A stretch of 64,000 nucleotides of DNA from UBA4363 sp002393965 (GTDB lineage: Bacteria; Bacteroidota; Bacteroidia; Bacteroidales; Paludibacteraceae): assembly GCA_946542925.1 (NCBI GenBank), contig CAMNLA010000006.1, positions 124,001 to 188,000 on the forward strand, written 5' to 3'. Shown piece by piece: positions 1 through 7,653 of this stretch. The notes beneath the pieces were generated by a model that did not search any database, was not told the origin of the DNA, and worked only from the letters and a program-made list of their open reading frames with translations. The translations under genes and the position numbers were made by a program. Each line of letters begins with the position of its first letter. The stretch's first letter is position 1.

Positions 1-925
1 ATGGGAATTAGCAAAGAAATTGGGACAACAGTCTGGATATGAGGACTACTCTTTGTTTCTTGTCAATTCTGGGGCAGAAGCAAATGAAAACGCAATCAAG
101 TTGGCCTCTTTCTATAATGGAAGACGCAAAATAGTATCTATTTCCAAGGCATTTCATGGACGAACGGATGCTGCAGTCCGTGTAACGGATAATCCAAAGA
201 TTGTCGCTCCTGTTAATGAAGCGATACCGGTCGAGTTTATTCCATTAAATGATATCGAGGCAATGGAAAGAGTTCTCGCACCAAAAGACGTTTGCGCAAT
301 TATCATTGAGGGAATTCAAGGCGTTGGAGGTGTAAATATTCCTTCCTCTGAATTCCTGCAAGCGGTACGCGAGATGTGTGACAAGACGAAGACTGTTCTC
401 ATTCTTGACGAGATACAATCAGGATATGGACGATCTGGTAAGTTCTTTGCTCATCAATATTCGGGTATTCGCCCTGATCTTATATCGGTAGCAAAGGGTA
501 TTGCAAATGGTATACCTATGGGAGGTCTTCTTATTTCTCCGAAATTCCCAGCTGTTTTCGGACAACTCGGAACCACATTTGGTGGTAATCAGCTAGCCTG
601 TGCTGGAGCAATTGCAGTTCTTGACATTATGAAAGCGGAAAAACTGGTTGATAATGCGGATAAGATAGGATCTTATCTCCAACAAGAGCTTTCAAAAATG
701 ATTGGAAAATATGAGATAAATGATGTTCGTGGAAGAGGATTGATGATTGGAATTGAATTTAATTATCCGGTTAAAGCCCTTCGAGAGAAACTGATTACGG
801 AACAACATGTTTTTACGGGAGCCTCTGGGACAAATATACTTCGCATCCTTCCTCCATTGTGTTTGACTAAAACCGATGTTGATCTTTTTCTTCAACGCTT
901 TAAGTCTTTATTTGTCGAAAAATAA
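1..925 (+). CDS. argD: Acetylornithine/succinylornithine aminotransferase, C-terminal part (5' end outside window)
   Basis: Class III PLP-dependent aminotransferase that transfers the amino group between glutamate and an N-acylated semialdehyde in arginine synthesis, in the cytosol. The frame is open from base 2, so the N-terminus lies upstream; the TTG at 20 is internal. About 307 residues remain. Visible motifs are NSGAEANENA (cofactor phosphate region), LILDEIQSGYGRSG, and SVAKGIANGIPMGG with the Schiff-base lysine. Its usual partner argC lies 45 kb away at 45106, so the arginine genes are split here. A terminator hairpin follows at 1021. Ornithine aminotransferase is a close relative, but the residue pattern fits ArgD of Bacteroidales best. 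Confidence 0.9.
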   Translation, partial: WELAKKLGQQSGYEDYSLFLVNSGAEANENAIKLASFYNGRRKIVSISKAFHGRTDAAVRVTDNPKIVAPVNEAIPVEFIPLNDIEAMERVLAPKDVCAIIIEGIQGVGGVNIPSSEFLQAVREMCDKTKTVLILDEIQSGYGRSGKFFAHQYSGIRPDLISVAKGIANGIPMGGLLISPKFPAVFGQLGTTFGGNQLACAGAIAVLDIMKAEKLVDNADKIGSYLQQELSKMIGKYEINDVRGRGLMIGIEFNYPVKALREKLITEQHVFTGASGTNILRILPPLCLTKTDVDLFLQRFKSLFVEK

Positions 926-1020
926 AGAGTATAAAAGACCACAAATAAAAGAAGGGAATAAGATGTTTAATAAACACTGGTGAGGTGTTTTTCCGTAGGA
1001 AGAAAAAAACGAGGAATTAT

Positions 1021-1054
1021 GAATCGGGTTTATAATAATCCGATTCTTTTTCTT
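1021..1054 (+). terminator. Rho-independent terminator after argD
   Basis: GAATCGG (1021-1027) pairs with CCGATTC (1040-1046), and the stem extends inward by three weaker pairs. It is followed by TTTTTCTTT. A second, weaker hairpin (AAACAC 972-977 with GTGTTT 985-990 and a T run) lies just upstream. Confidence 0.75.
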
Positions 1055-1203
1055 TAAAGAGGATAGCTCATATGATAATTCTTAATTCTTTAAAAGGTCT
1101 GAAAATCAGCAAAAAAGAAAAAAGAAAGAAAATAAACCATGTTTTATAACATAAATTTAACTATATTTTAACATAAATAATATGTTGTATAACACAAAAG
1201 CGC

Positions 1204-1211
1204 TATCTTTG
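1204..1211 (+). promoter_or_regulatory. Bacteroidota -7 box TATCTTTG, first promoter upstream of purF-like gene
   Basis: Perfect TAnnTTTG box. A TTG lies about 16 bases upstream (1185), somewhat closer than the ideal -33 spacing. The transcript would start near 1218 and meet a strong terminator hairpin at 1248, so this promoter could make a short RNA or an attenuated leader. Confidence 0.5.
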
Positions 1212-1247
1212 CACTGTGTTTTTCATAGTATTAGATTTAAGGTTATC

Positions 1248-1287
1248 AAAAAGGGTTGGTCAAGCGAGATCAATCCCTTTTTGTTTA
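1248..1287 (+). terminator. Intrinsic terminator 37 bases after a promoter (attenuator or small-RNA end)
   Basis: AAAAAGGGTTG (1248-1258) pairs with CAATCCCTTTTT (1271-1282, one bulge), with GTC/GAT inside the stem, followed by GTTTAT. No gene lies between the promoter at 1204 and this hairpin. The rest of the 926-1651 gap shows no recognised RNA family. Confidence 0.6.
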
Positions 1288-1416
1288 TAGGAGAATCTGT
1301 AACAAACGGAATAAGCGTAAATTTCCATATAGTAAATCTAATAAGGGAATCACGTAAAAACGTCCTTCGAGAGCAAAAGAAGCTTATTTATTGCGATGGA
1401 CACATTGAAAAATCTT

Positions 1417-1424
1417 TATATTTG
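1417..1424 (+). promoter_or_regulatory. -7 box TATATTTG, likely promoter of purF-like gene
   Basis: Perfect TAnnTTTG box with a TTG-containing element about 23 bases upstream. The leader to the ATG at 1652 would be about 220 nt. It contains a GAAGG/CCTTC hairpin near 1452-1475 that competes with a GGCGAT/ATCGTCC pairing, and an imperfect inverted repeat at about 1584-1612. Confidence 0.5.
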
Positions 1425-1541
1425 TGAGGGAAAAGAAGGCGATTTTCAAGAAGGCATCGTCCTTCTCAATATCTTCTTTATGGAGTAAAAGCTCAATAAG
1501 GTTGAATGTAGAAACGAACATGGCAAGTAGCTGGTTTCGTC

Positions 1542-1697
1542 ATGGGAAAGCGTCGTCCAAGTTGTGCTTACTCCTACATTTATAAGCGTATACGTGGAAT
1601 ATACGACGCTGAAGTAGCAAGACTAAGGAAAAATATAAAATCTAACTACCAATGGGAGGTTTTTTTGGAACCATTAAACGAGGGACGGAATGTGTGA
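1542..1697 (+). CDS. Possible 51-codon ORF overlapping the purF-like start
   Basis: ATG at 1542 opens a 51-residue frame (begins MGKRRPSCAYSY, rich in R, K and Y) that ends at TGA 1697, 46 bases inside the purF-like gene in another frame. No Shine-Dalgarno sequence is visible and I recognise no family. It could be a translated leader that affects purF expression, or chance. Listed because it fills the end of an otherwise empty leader. Confidence 0.2.
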   Translation: MGKRRPSCAYSYIYKRIRGIYDAEVARLRKNIKSNYQWEVFLEPLNEGRNV

Positions 1698-3070
1698 CCG
1701 ATCTCTTTTATGGAACAGACTACCAGTCACACATGGGTACACGCAGAGCAGGAATGGCAACGCTGAAGGATGATGGTGATTTCGCTCGATCCATTCACAA
1801 TTTGGAAAGCTCTTATTTCCGCACAAAGTTTGAAGAGGAATTACCGAAATTTACAGGTAAGAGCGGAATTGGTATCATTAGTGACACAGATGCACAACCA
1901 ATAGTCCTGAAAACCAAAATCGGCAAATTTGCCATCGTCAGTGTTGCTAAGTTCCTGAATCAGGATGCGATGGAGAAAGAGGTAATGGAAAAGGGCGGAC
2001 ACCTGAGCGAATTGAGTTCTGGGAAAACAAACCCAACAGAGTTAATTGGACTGATGATAAGCCAGGGGAAAGATTATCTAGATGGAATTGAAAACGTTTT
2101 TCATAAGCTGAAGGGGTCTTTCTCTGGTCTTCTATTGACGGAAGAAGGCATTATTGCCATACGAGATTATTACGGACGTACACCAGTTGTTATAGGAAAA
2201 CACGAGGAAGATGGGTATGCTGTTGCAAGTGAGAATAACGCTTTCCCGAATCTGGGTTACGAAACAGAATATTTCTTAGGCCCTGGCGAAGTCGTTCTTG
2301 TTACAGGAGATGGATACAGGCAGCTTCGTAAGCCGAATGAGAAAATGCAGATTTGCTCATTTCTGTGGGTCTACTATGGCTATCCTGTCACGCAATATGA
2401 AGGTATTACCGTAGATAATGTGCGTAGGAAATTGGGAAAAGCGATGGCAGAAAGCGATGATATTGAAGCAGATTTTGCAAGTGGAATTCCTGATTCAGGT
2501 ATCGGCATGGCTCTTGGCTATGCGGAAGGATCACATATTCCGTACCGTCGTGCGATTGTAAAGTACACGCCAACATGGCCTCGCAGTTTTACTCCTGCGA
2601 ATCAGAAAGTGAGAGACTTGGTTGCAAAGATGAAACTGATTGCCAACAAGAGCCTCTTGAGGGATCGAAAGGTGGTCTTCTGTGATGATTCCATTGTGAG
2701 AGGAACACAATTGCGTAATAATGTCAATATTCTTTATGGATACGGTGCCAAGGAAGTACATATGCGTATTTCTTGTCCCCCTTTGCTTTATGCGTGTCCA
2801 TTTATCAATTTTTCAGCCAGCAAGTCCATCATGGAACTTGTGACGAGACGCATAATAGAAGAATTCGAGGGTGATCCGAACAAAAATGTTCAGGCGTATG
2901 CCACCTTTGGAACAGAGCAATATGAACGAATGGTAGAGAAACTACGAAGTCGTCTGCATATCACGTCATTAAAATTCTGTAGCGTGCAGGATCTTGTAGA
3001 TGCCATCGGTCTGCCGAAAGAAAAGATCTGTACACACTGCTTCGATAATTCTTCCTATGGACACGAATAG
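1652..3070 (+). CDS. purF: Amidophosphoribosyltransferase-family protein (PurF-like, lacking the N-terminal catalytic Cys)
   Basis: The family makes phosphoribosylamine from PRPP and glutamine, the first step of purine synthesis. The 472-residue protein has an N-terminal Ntn glutaminase-like domain (about 1-230) and a PRTase domain with the PRPP loop VVFCDDSIVRGTQ at about 341-353. A Cys-rich tail (ICTHCFD) is present. The start is fixed by an in-frame TAA two codons before the ATG. The protein begins MGGFFG, where canonical PurF has MCGIFG, so the nucleophilic Cys is absent at the N-terminus; as I recall, Bacteroidales relatives share this. It may be ammonia-dependent or a paralogue with another role. 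A strong terminator follows. Confidence 0.8.
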   Translation: MGGFFGTIKRGTECVTDLFYGTDYQSHMGTRRAGMATLKDDGDFARSIHNLESSYFRTKFEEELPKFTGKSGIGIISDTDAQPIVLKTKIGKFAIVSVAKFLNQDAMEKEVMEKGGHLSELSSGKTNPTELIGLMISQGKDYLDGIENVFHKLKGSFSGLLLTEEGIIAIRDYYGRTPVVIGKHEEDGYAVASENNAFPNLGYETEYFLGPGEVVLVTGDGYRQLRKPNEKMQICSFLWVYYGYPVTQYEGITVDNVRRKLGKAMAESDDIEADFASGIPDSGIGMALGYAEGSHIPYRRAIVKYTPTWPRSFTPANQKVRDLVAKMKLIANKSLLRDRKVVFCDDSIVRGTQLRNNVNILYGYGAKEVHMRISCPPLLYACPFINFSASKSIMELVTRRIIEEFEGDPNKNVQAYATFGTEQYERMVEKLRSRLHITSLKFCSVQDLVDAIGLPKEKICTHCFDNSSYGHE

Positions 3071-3098
3071 TTGATGCTAAAAAGCAATATGTAAAAAG

Positions 3099-3142
3099 GC
3101 CACTATGACAAAGAACCTCTTGACATAGTGGCCTTTGTCTTG
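3099..3142 (+). terminator. Strong terminator after the purF-like gene
   Basis: GGCCACTATG (3099-3108) pairs perfectly with CATAGTGGCC (3124-3133). The loop has further AAGA/TCTT pairing, and TTTGTCTTG follows. Confidence 0.85.
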
Positions 3143-3168
3143 TAGATAGTATTTAGATAGAAGGTTAT

Positions 3169-3250
3169 AGAACCTTTTTGATAAGCCAGATGAGCAAAGT
3201 CAAACTTGTTTGAACTTTGCCATGGCGAAAAAAGGACTAATGAAATTGAA
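3169..3250 (+). repeat. 82-base dispersed repeat, copy 1
   Basis: From AGAACCTTTTTG to GAAATTGAA. It differs from copy 2 (29758) by one base and from copy 3 (31900) by two. It holds a hairpin at 3195-3219 (10 pairs, one bulged A), a 7-codon micro-ORF (ATG 3190 to TGA 3213) and a second ATG at 3222 that opens MAKKGLMKLN. It lies in the 3071-3376 gap between a terminator and the next gene, which has no recognised promoter. Confidence 0.9.
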
Positions 3251-3322
3251 CGTTTTATCAATCCAAATGAGAAGAGTAAAGCCTGTTTGAACTATGCCAG
3301 AATCAAGGTTTATTGAAAATGA
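3251..3322 (+). repeat. Diverged tandem copy of the 82-base repeat
   Basis: Directly follows copy 1 with an offset of 77 bases. By hand alignment about 36 of 48 bases match over the core, with CTGTTTGAACTATGCCA the best-kept part. The micro-ORF frame is retained (ATG 3267 to TGA 3290, reading M-R-R-V-K-P-V against M-S-K-V-K-L-V). Confidence 0.6.
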
Positions 3323-3376
3323 GTCTCAAATAATGCCTATTTGTCATATTATGGCAAATACGAAAAGAGCGTAAGT

Positions 3377-5509
3377 ATGTCATACCGCAATTTGTTCCTT
3401 TGGGTAGTACTTTTATGCAAGTGTATGCCGTTGTCGGCTGATATCACAGCGGAGAAGGGTTTTCTAAACAGTGCACGTGATAGTGACGTTTTGTTACGAA
3501 AAGAGGAGATTTTGGACGCCATTTATTTGAATGCGGTCGATGACGAAACACAATTAAGCGCTGAACGTTTGGAGATGATAGAAGAGAATTTGACGGAGTG
3601 CATCTCAAATAAAATAGACCTAAACAACGAAGCAGATTTGGATCGCTTGGATATGTTGCCTTTTATTTCTGCACAGCAAGCAGACAATATCCGGATTTAT
3701 GTTCATAGCCATGGGCCTCTTCGAAGTTTTTATGAGTTGATGCTGGTTGACGGCCTTTTTCGACAGGATATATTGAATTTACTCCCTTTTGTGCGTTTGG
3801 ATTTCGAAAATGAGAAACAGGGGAAGGTGCGGTTTGGAAAGATGTTGCAGGGAGCTGATCATGAGTTGATATTGCGTACTGATCGTACATTGGAGAAGAA
3901 AAGGGGTTATCGCTCAGATACTCCAAAGGGTTATTTGGGCAATGAACAATATGGGTCAATACGATACCGCCTGCGCTATGAGAACCGTCTTTTTATAAAT
4001 CTTGGTGCAGAAAAGGATCCGGGAGAGCCCTTTTGGACCGATGTACACAAGGGTTTTGATGCCTACCGATATTCTTTTCAAGTAAATGGAAGTGCAAGAT
4101 CGGTACTGAATCGCCTTGTGGCAGGCCATTTCAGAACCTCTTTTGGGATGGGACTGGCTATGAACTCTGACTTTTATATGTCCAAGGATCCTAGTTGTAA
4201 TCGAATCGTGAGCCTTGGGACAGGTTTACGTCGCTATACATCGGCAGAAGGAAACGACTTCTTCCACGGGGGTGGTGTGACACTTCGCCTGTCAAATAGA
4301 TGGTTTATTACAGGACTTTATTCCAATCGGACGGAAGATGCGGTGTTGCGAGATGGTGGCACAACTTTCGCCTCCTTGACTACAGATGGTTTGCACCGCA
4401 CAGAAACAGAACGGGAAAAGATGGATAATGTTCGTCAGCAAGTGGTAGCAGGACGTGCGGAATGGCGAGGAAACCGTATACGTATTGGCGGCGTTTTGCT
4501 TTGGCAACATTACAATCCATTTTGGAAGCCTCTGCCTCAACCCTATAACATCCATCGCTTCTCAGGGAAAGACCTTTCAATAGCATCCGTAGATTATCGT
4601 ATACATTGGCGTAGGGCAACACTGATGGGAGAAACAGCTATCAATAGGGATGGTTCAACAGCGACATTGAATAACGTGAATGTTTCTTTGCTCCGCTGGA
4701 TTCGCTTATCCCTTTTGTATCGTAACTACTCTAGAAGCTTCGACAACCCTCTTGCATCAGCATATGGTCAGAGTAGCAGTGTTCGTAACGAGGAGGGTCT
4801 CTATACTGGCATCTCATTTCAACTTAGAAAACATTGGCAACTATCGGCATTCATTGACGTATATCGCTTTCCAGAACAGAAGTATGGTGTCAGCCAGCCG
4901 TCTGACGGATGGGAAACGATGGTTCGGCTTGATCACGAACCCAACGACCGAATAAAGTGGTCTCTGAGATATCGTATGAAAAATACAGAAAAGGATCTTT
5001 CAAAAAATCGAATGCCAAAGGGGACGGAAGGAAAGATACTCACAGATTATAAACGAAGTTCACTCCGTGGAAGGATGTCATTGATTCTGACCCCAGACAG
5101 ATCATTAACTCTTATGGGGCAGGCAGAAGGAAGTCGTGCAGACTATAGCCGTGATTGTCAGGACCCAACCTTTGGATGGATGGGGAATGCAAGCTTAATA
5201 TGCCGTCCGAAGCGATTCCCTATACGCACTGCAGTTGGAGTGACAAGGTTCGATGCGGAAGATTACGAAAATAGACTTTATCAGTATGAGAGTGATGTTC
5301 TATATGGCTATTCTATGCCTATGTTCTATGGTAAGGGGTGGCGCTACGGACTGAATGCTTCTGTCGATGTAGGCCGACACATTTCACTCTATCTGTTTTT
5401 TGCGCGGATGTCTTATGATGACGGTCGTAGCTCCATCTCCTCAGGACTGGAGGAAATACGTGGTCACCACAAGACAGATCTTCATCTGTTGTTACGTTTA
5501 AAATTATGA
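3377..5509 (+). CDS. Exported helix-hairpin-helix protein with a long beta-strand-rich C-terminal region
   Basis: The 710-residue protein starts at ATG 3377; the frame could extend to a TTG at 3341, but only from 3377 does a signal peptide sit at the N-terminus (hydrophobic LFLWVVLLC, cleavage near PLSA-DI). Residues about 75-145 carry ComEA-like helix-hairpin-helix motifs (KIDLNNEADLDRLDMLPFI, then a second SFYELMLVDGL unit). The remaining 550 residues alternate aromatic and polar residues in long strands (YRLRYENRLFINLGAEKD and similar), as in an outer-membrane barrel. Similar HhH proteins occur in other Bacteroidales; their function is not established to my knowledge. DNA or envelope binding is an inference from the HhH motif. 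Confidence 0.75.
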   Translation: MSYRNLFLWVVLLCKCMPLSADITAEKGFLNSARDSDVLLRKEEILDAIYLNAVDDETQLSAERLEMIEENLTECISNKIDLNNEADLDRLDMLPFISAQQADNIRIYVHSHGPLRSFYELMLVDGLFRQDILNLLPFVRLDFENEKQGKVRFGKMLQGADHELILRTDRTLEKKRGYRSDTPKGYLGNEQYGSIRYRLRYENRLFINLGAEKDPGEPFWTDVHKGFDAYRYSFQVNGSARSVLNRLVAGHFRTSFGMGLAMNSDFYMSKDPSCNRIVSLGTGLRRYTSAEGNDFFHGGGVTLRLSNRWFITGLYSNRTEDAVLRDGGTTFASLTTDGLHRTETEREKMDNVRQQVVAGRAEWRGNRIRIGGVLLWQHYNPFWKPLPQPYNIHRFSGKDLSIASVDYRIHWRRATLMGETAINRDGSTATLNNVNVSLLRWIRLSLLYRNYSRSFDNPLASAYGQSSSVRNEEGLYTGISFQLRKHWQLSAFIDVYRFPEQKYGVSQPSDGWETMVRLDHEPNDRIKWSLRYRMKNTEKDLSKNRMPKGTEGKILTDYKRSSLRGRMSLILTPDRSLTLMGQAEGSRADYSRDCQDPTFGWMGNASLICRPKRFPIRTAVGVTRFDAEDYENRLYQYESDVLYGYSMPMFYGKGWRYGLNASVDVGRHISLYLFFARMSYDDGRSSISSGLEEIRGHHKTDLHLLLRLKL

Positions 5510-5599
5510 TAGAGAAAACAGCAAATATTGCGAACGAGGAAATATCAGGGACTTTTTGAAACGGTATCAGCTTATCGTTATGCCACGATAAAATTGCGT

Positions 5600-5607
5600 T
5601 ATCTTTG
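5600..5607 (+). promoter_or_regulatory. -7 box TATCTTTG for dnaG
   Basis: Perfect box ending 24 bases before the ATG at 5632. A TTATCGT/ACGATAA hairpin (5573-5592) lies just upstream. Confidence 0.6.
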
Positions 5608-5631
5608 CAAAGAAGGAAAGAAGAGCAGGTA

Positions 5632-7596
5632 ATGGCAATGATAGACAAAGACACAGTAGACAGAATCTTCTCGGCAATACGTATTGAGGAGGTAGTGGGA
5701 GACTATGTCTCTCTGCATCGTCGAGGAGCAAATCTGATAGGCTTGTGCCCTTTTCATAATGAAAAGACCCCGTCATTTAATGTCAATCCAGCTCGTGGAA
5801 TTTATAAGTGTTTTGGATGTGGCCACGCAGGTAATGCCGTGAATTTCATTATGGAAATCGAGCAGGAGAGTTATCCTGACGCCTTACGTCGTTTGGCAAA
5901 AAAATATGGCATTGAGATTAAGGAACGGGAACTGACGGAAGAGCAGAAAATTCAACAGGGCGTAAGAGAAAGTCTATTTGTGGTAAATGAAATGGCTCGG
6001 GATTGGTTTGTTGATGAGTTGCATAATACGGAAGAAGGGCGGAACATTGGACTGGCATATTTTCGGGAGCGTGGATTGAGCGATGAGGTAATACGAACAT
6101 TTCAGCTAGGATATAGTCCAGAACGAAGTGATGCTTTGTCGCATGCGGCTCAAAAAAAAGGTTACAAGGAAGAATACTTGACTAAGGCGGGCCTATGTGG
6201 CAAGAATGATCGAGGTCTATATGACCGTTTCCATGGAAGAGTTATTTATCCTGTCTTCTCGCTTTCGGGACGCGTGGTGGCATTCGGAGGACGCATCTTG
6301 AAAAAAAACGAAAAAATGGCGAAGTACGTGAATTCGCCAGAAAACGAGATATATCACAAAAGCAACGAGCTATATGGCCTGTACCAGGCTAAACAGAGCA
6401 TAGCAAGAGAGAATCGTTGTTATCTGGTAGAAGGTTATATGGATGTTATCTCAATGCACCAGTCAGGAGTAAAGAATGTAGTAGCTTCTTCTGGAACATC
6501 CCTTACGACAGGTCAGGTAAAATTAATTCATCGTTTTACGGAAAATGTCACGGTTTTATATGACGGAGATGCAGCAGGCATCCATGCTTCGGTGCGCGGC
6601 ATTGATATGCTATTAGAGGAAGGACTGAATATTCGTGTGGTGGCTCTGCCAGACGGGGAAGACCCGGATTCGTTTGCACAAAAACACAATGCCGCAGATT
6701 TTGTTGCATATATTGAGGAACATAGTGTGGATTTTATCCGTTTTAAGACTGATTTGCTGCGACAAGAAGCAGGCAGTGACCCCGTGAAACGAGCACAACT
6801 TATCACAAGTGTTGTACAGAGTATATCGGTAATTCCTGATTTGGTGGTAAGACAGGTTTACCTTCAGGAATGTGCCCGGCAATTGGGCATCTCGGAATTG
6901 GTATTGGGGAATGAAGTGATACGCCTGAAACAAGGACGTATGATAACAGAAGAAGAACGAAGAAGACGCGAAGCAAATGCCGCTCGTCTCAATGGTAATA
7001 GACAGCCAGAAGGAGAGAATGGAAGATCCATCGAAGAGAACTCAAAAGAAACAAAGTTCGATATTCAGCGTCAGACAGATAAGCTCTTTCGGGAAGAAAC
7101 GAACGTGTTACGACTATTGATAAAGTACGGATCGGAGGTGGTTTATCCTGCCGATGAATCGGGAGATGAGGTTACGGTGAGTGATGTGGTGCGAGAGGAA
7201 CTGACGACCGATGGCATTAAGTTTAATAATGATTTGTATCAGCGAATGTATGAGGAACAGATTGCGTTCCGCGGCACGCAGAAAGAACGGCAACGCCATT
7301 TTTTTTACCATGATGATCCGGATATGGCGCGTCTTTCAGTTCATTTAGGAACGGAACGTTATGTGCTCAATAGTTCTCAGAAACAACAATACGGAACGGT
7401 AGAGGAAAGATTGGAAGATTGGACATATCATGTGATTTATGAGCTGAAATTGGCGGTTGTTAAACAGTTGATACAGCAACGACAGGAGGAAATGAAGACT
7501 GCGGATGAAACACGTCAGATGGAGTTGTTGTCAGAAATAGCAACTTATAATGAAGCAAAAAAACAACTTTCCGAAGAACTCGGAGGACGAAACTAA
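5632..7596 (+). CDS. dnaG: DNA primase
   Basis: Synthesises RNA primers at the replication fork on DnaB-opened DNA. The 654-residue length fits the family. The N-terminal CHC2 zinc finger is visible (CPFH...CFGC, within residues about 40-65). The TOPRIM domain follows with LVEGYMDVI and VLYDGDAAG, the acidic metal-binding motifs. The C-terminal helical region should bind DnaB. The start is ATG 5632 (a second ATG is at 5638); the upstream TTG at 5605 lies inside the promoter box and is rejected. The gene converges on punA. Confidence 0.95.
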   Translation: MAMIDKDTVDRIFSAIRIEEVVGDYVSLHRRGANLIGLCPFHNEKTPSFNVNPARGIYKCFGCGHAGNAVNFIMEIEQESYPDALRRLAKKYGIEIKERELTEEQKIQQGVRESLFVVNEMARDWFVDELHNTEEGRNIGLAYFRERGLSDEVIRTFQLGYSPERSDALSHAAQKKGYKEEYLTKAGLCGKNDRGLYDRFHGRVIYPVFSLSGRVVAFGGRILKKNEKMAKYVNSPENEIYHKSNELYGLYQAKQSIARENRCYLVEGYMDVISMHQSGVKNVVASSGTSLTTGQVKLIHRFTENVTVLYDGDAAGIHASVRGIDMLLEEGLNIRVVALPDGEDPDSFAQKHNAADFVAYIEEHSVDFIRFKTDLLRQEAGSDPVKRAQLITSVVQSISVIPDLVVRQVYLQECARQLGISELVLGNEVIRLKQGRMITEEERRRREANAARLNGNRQPEGENGRSIEENSKETKFDIQRQTDKLFREETNVLRLLIKYGSEVVYPADESGDEVTVSDVVREELTTDGIKFNNDLYQRMYEEQIAFRGTQKERQRHFFYHDDPDMARLSVHLGTERYVLNSSQKQQYGTVEERLEDWTYHVIYELKLAVVKQLIQQRQEEMKTADETRQMELLSEIATYNEAKKQLSEELGGRN

Positions 7597-7631
7597 TCAA
7601 GAAAAAAAGCAGAAGAAGACGAGAATCTTAT

Positions 7632-7649
7632 TTCGTCAGCACCGACGAA
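7632..7649. terminator. Hairpin between convergent dnaG and punA
   Basis: TTCGTC (7632-7637) pairs with GACGAA (7644-7649). Only short T runs follow on either strand, so termination is likely but weakly supported. Confidence 0.4.
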
Positions 7650-7653
7650 GTTC

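Noticed and set aside
1182..1427. 81-codon plus-strand frame between argD and purF-like gene
   Set aside because: It starts in the -33/-7 region of one promoter, crosses a strong terminator, ends at the next promoter, and has no family features.
926..1651. Purine or ZTP-type riboswitch in the purF leader
   Set aside because: I looked for the conserved core sequences of known purine-related riboswitches and did not find them.
3161..3176. AAGGTT-ATAG-AACCTT hairpin at the junction of repeat copy 1, considered as part of the repeat
   Set aside because: The left arm lies outside the 82-base unit and is missing at copies 2 and 3, so it is a local coincidence or a weak extra terminator.
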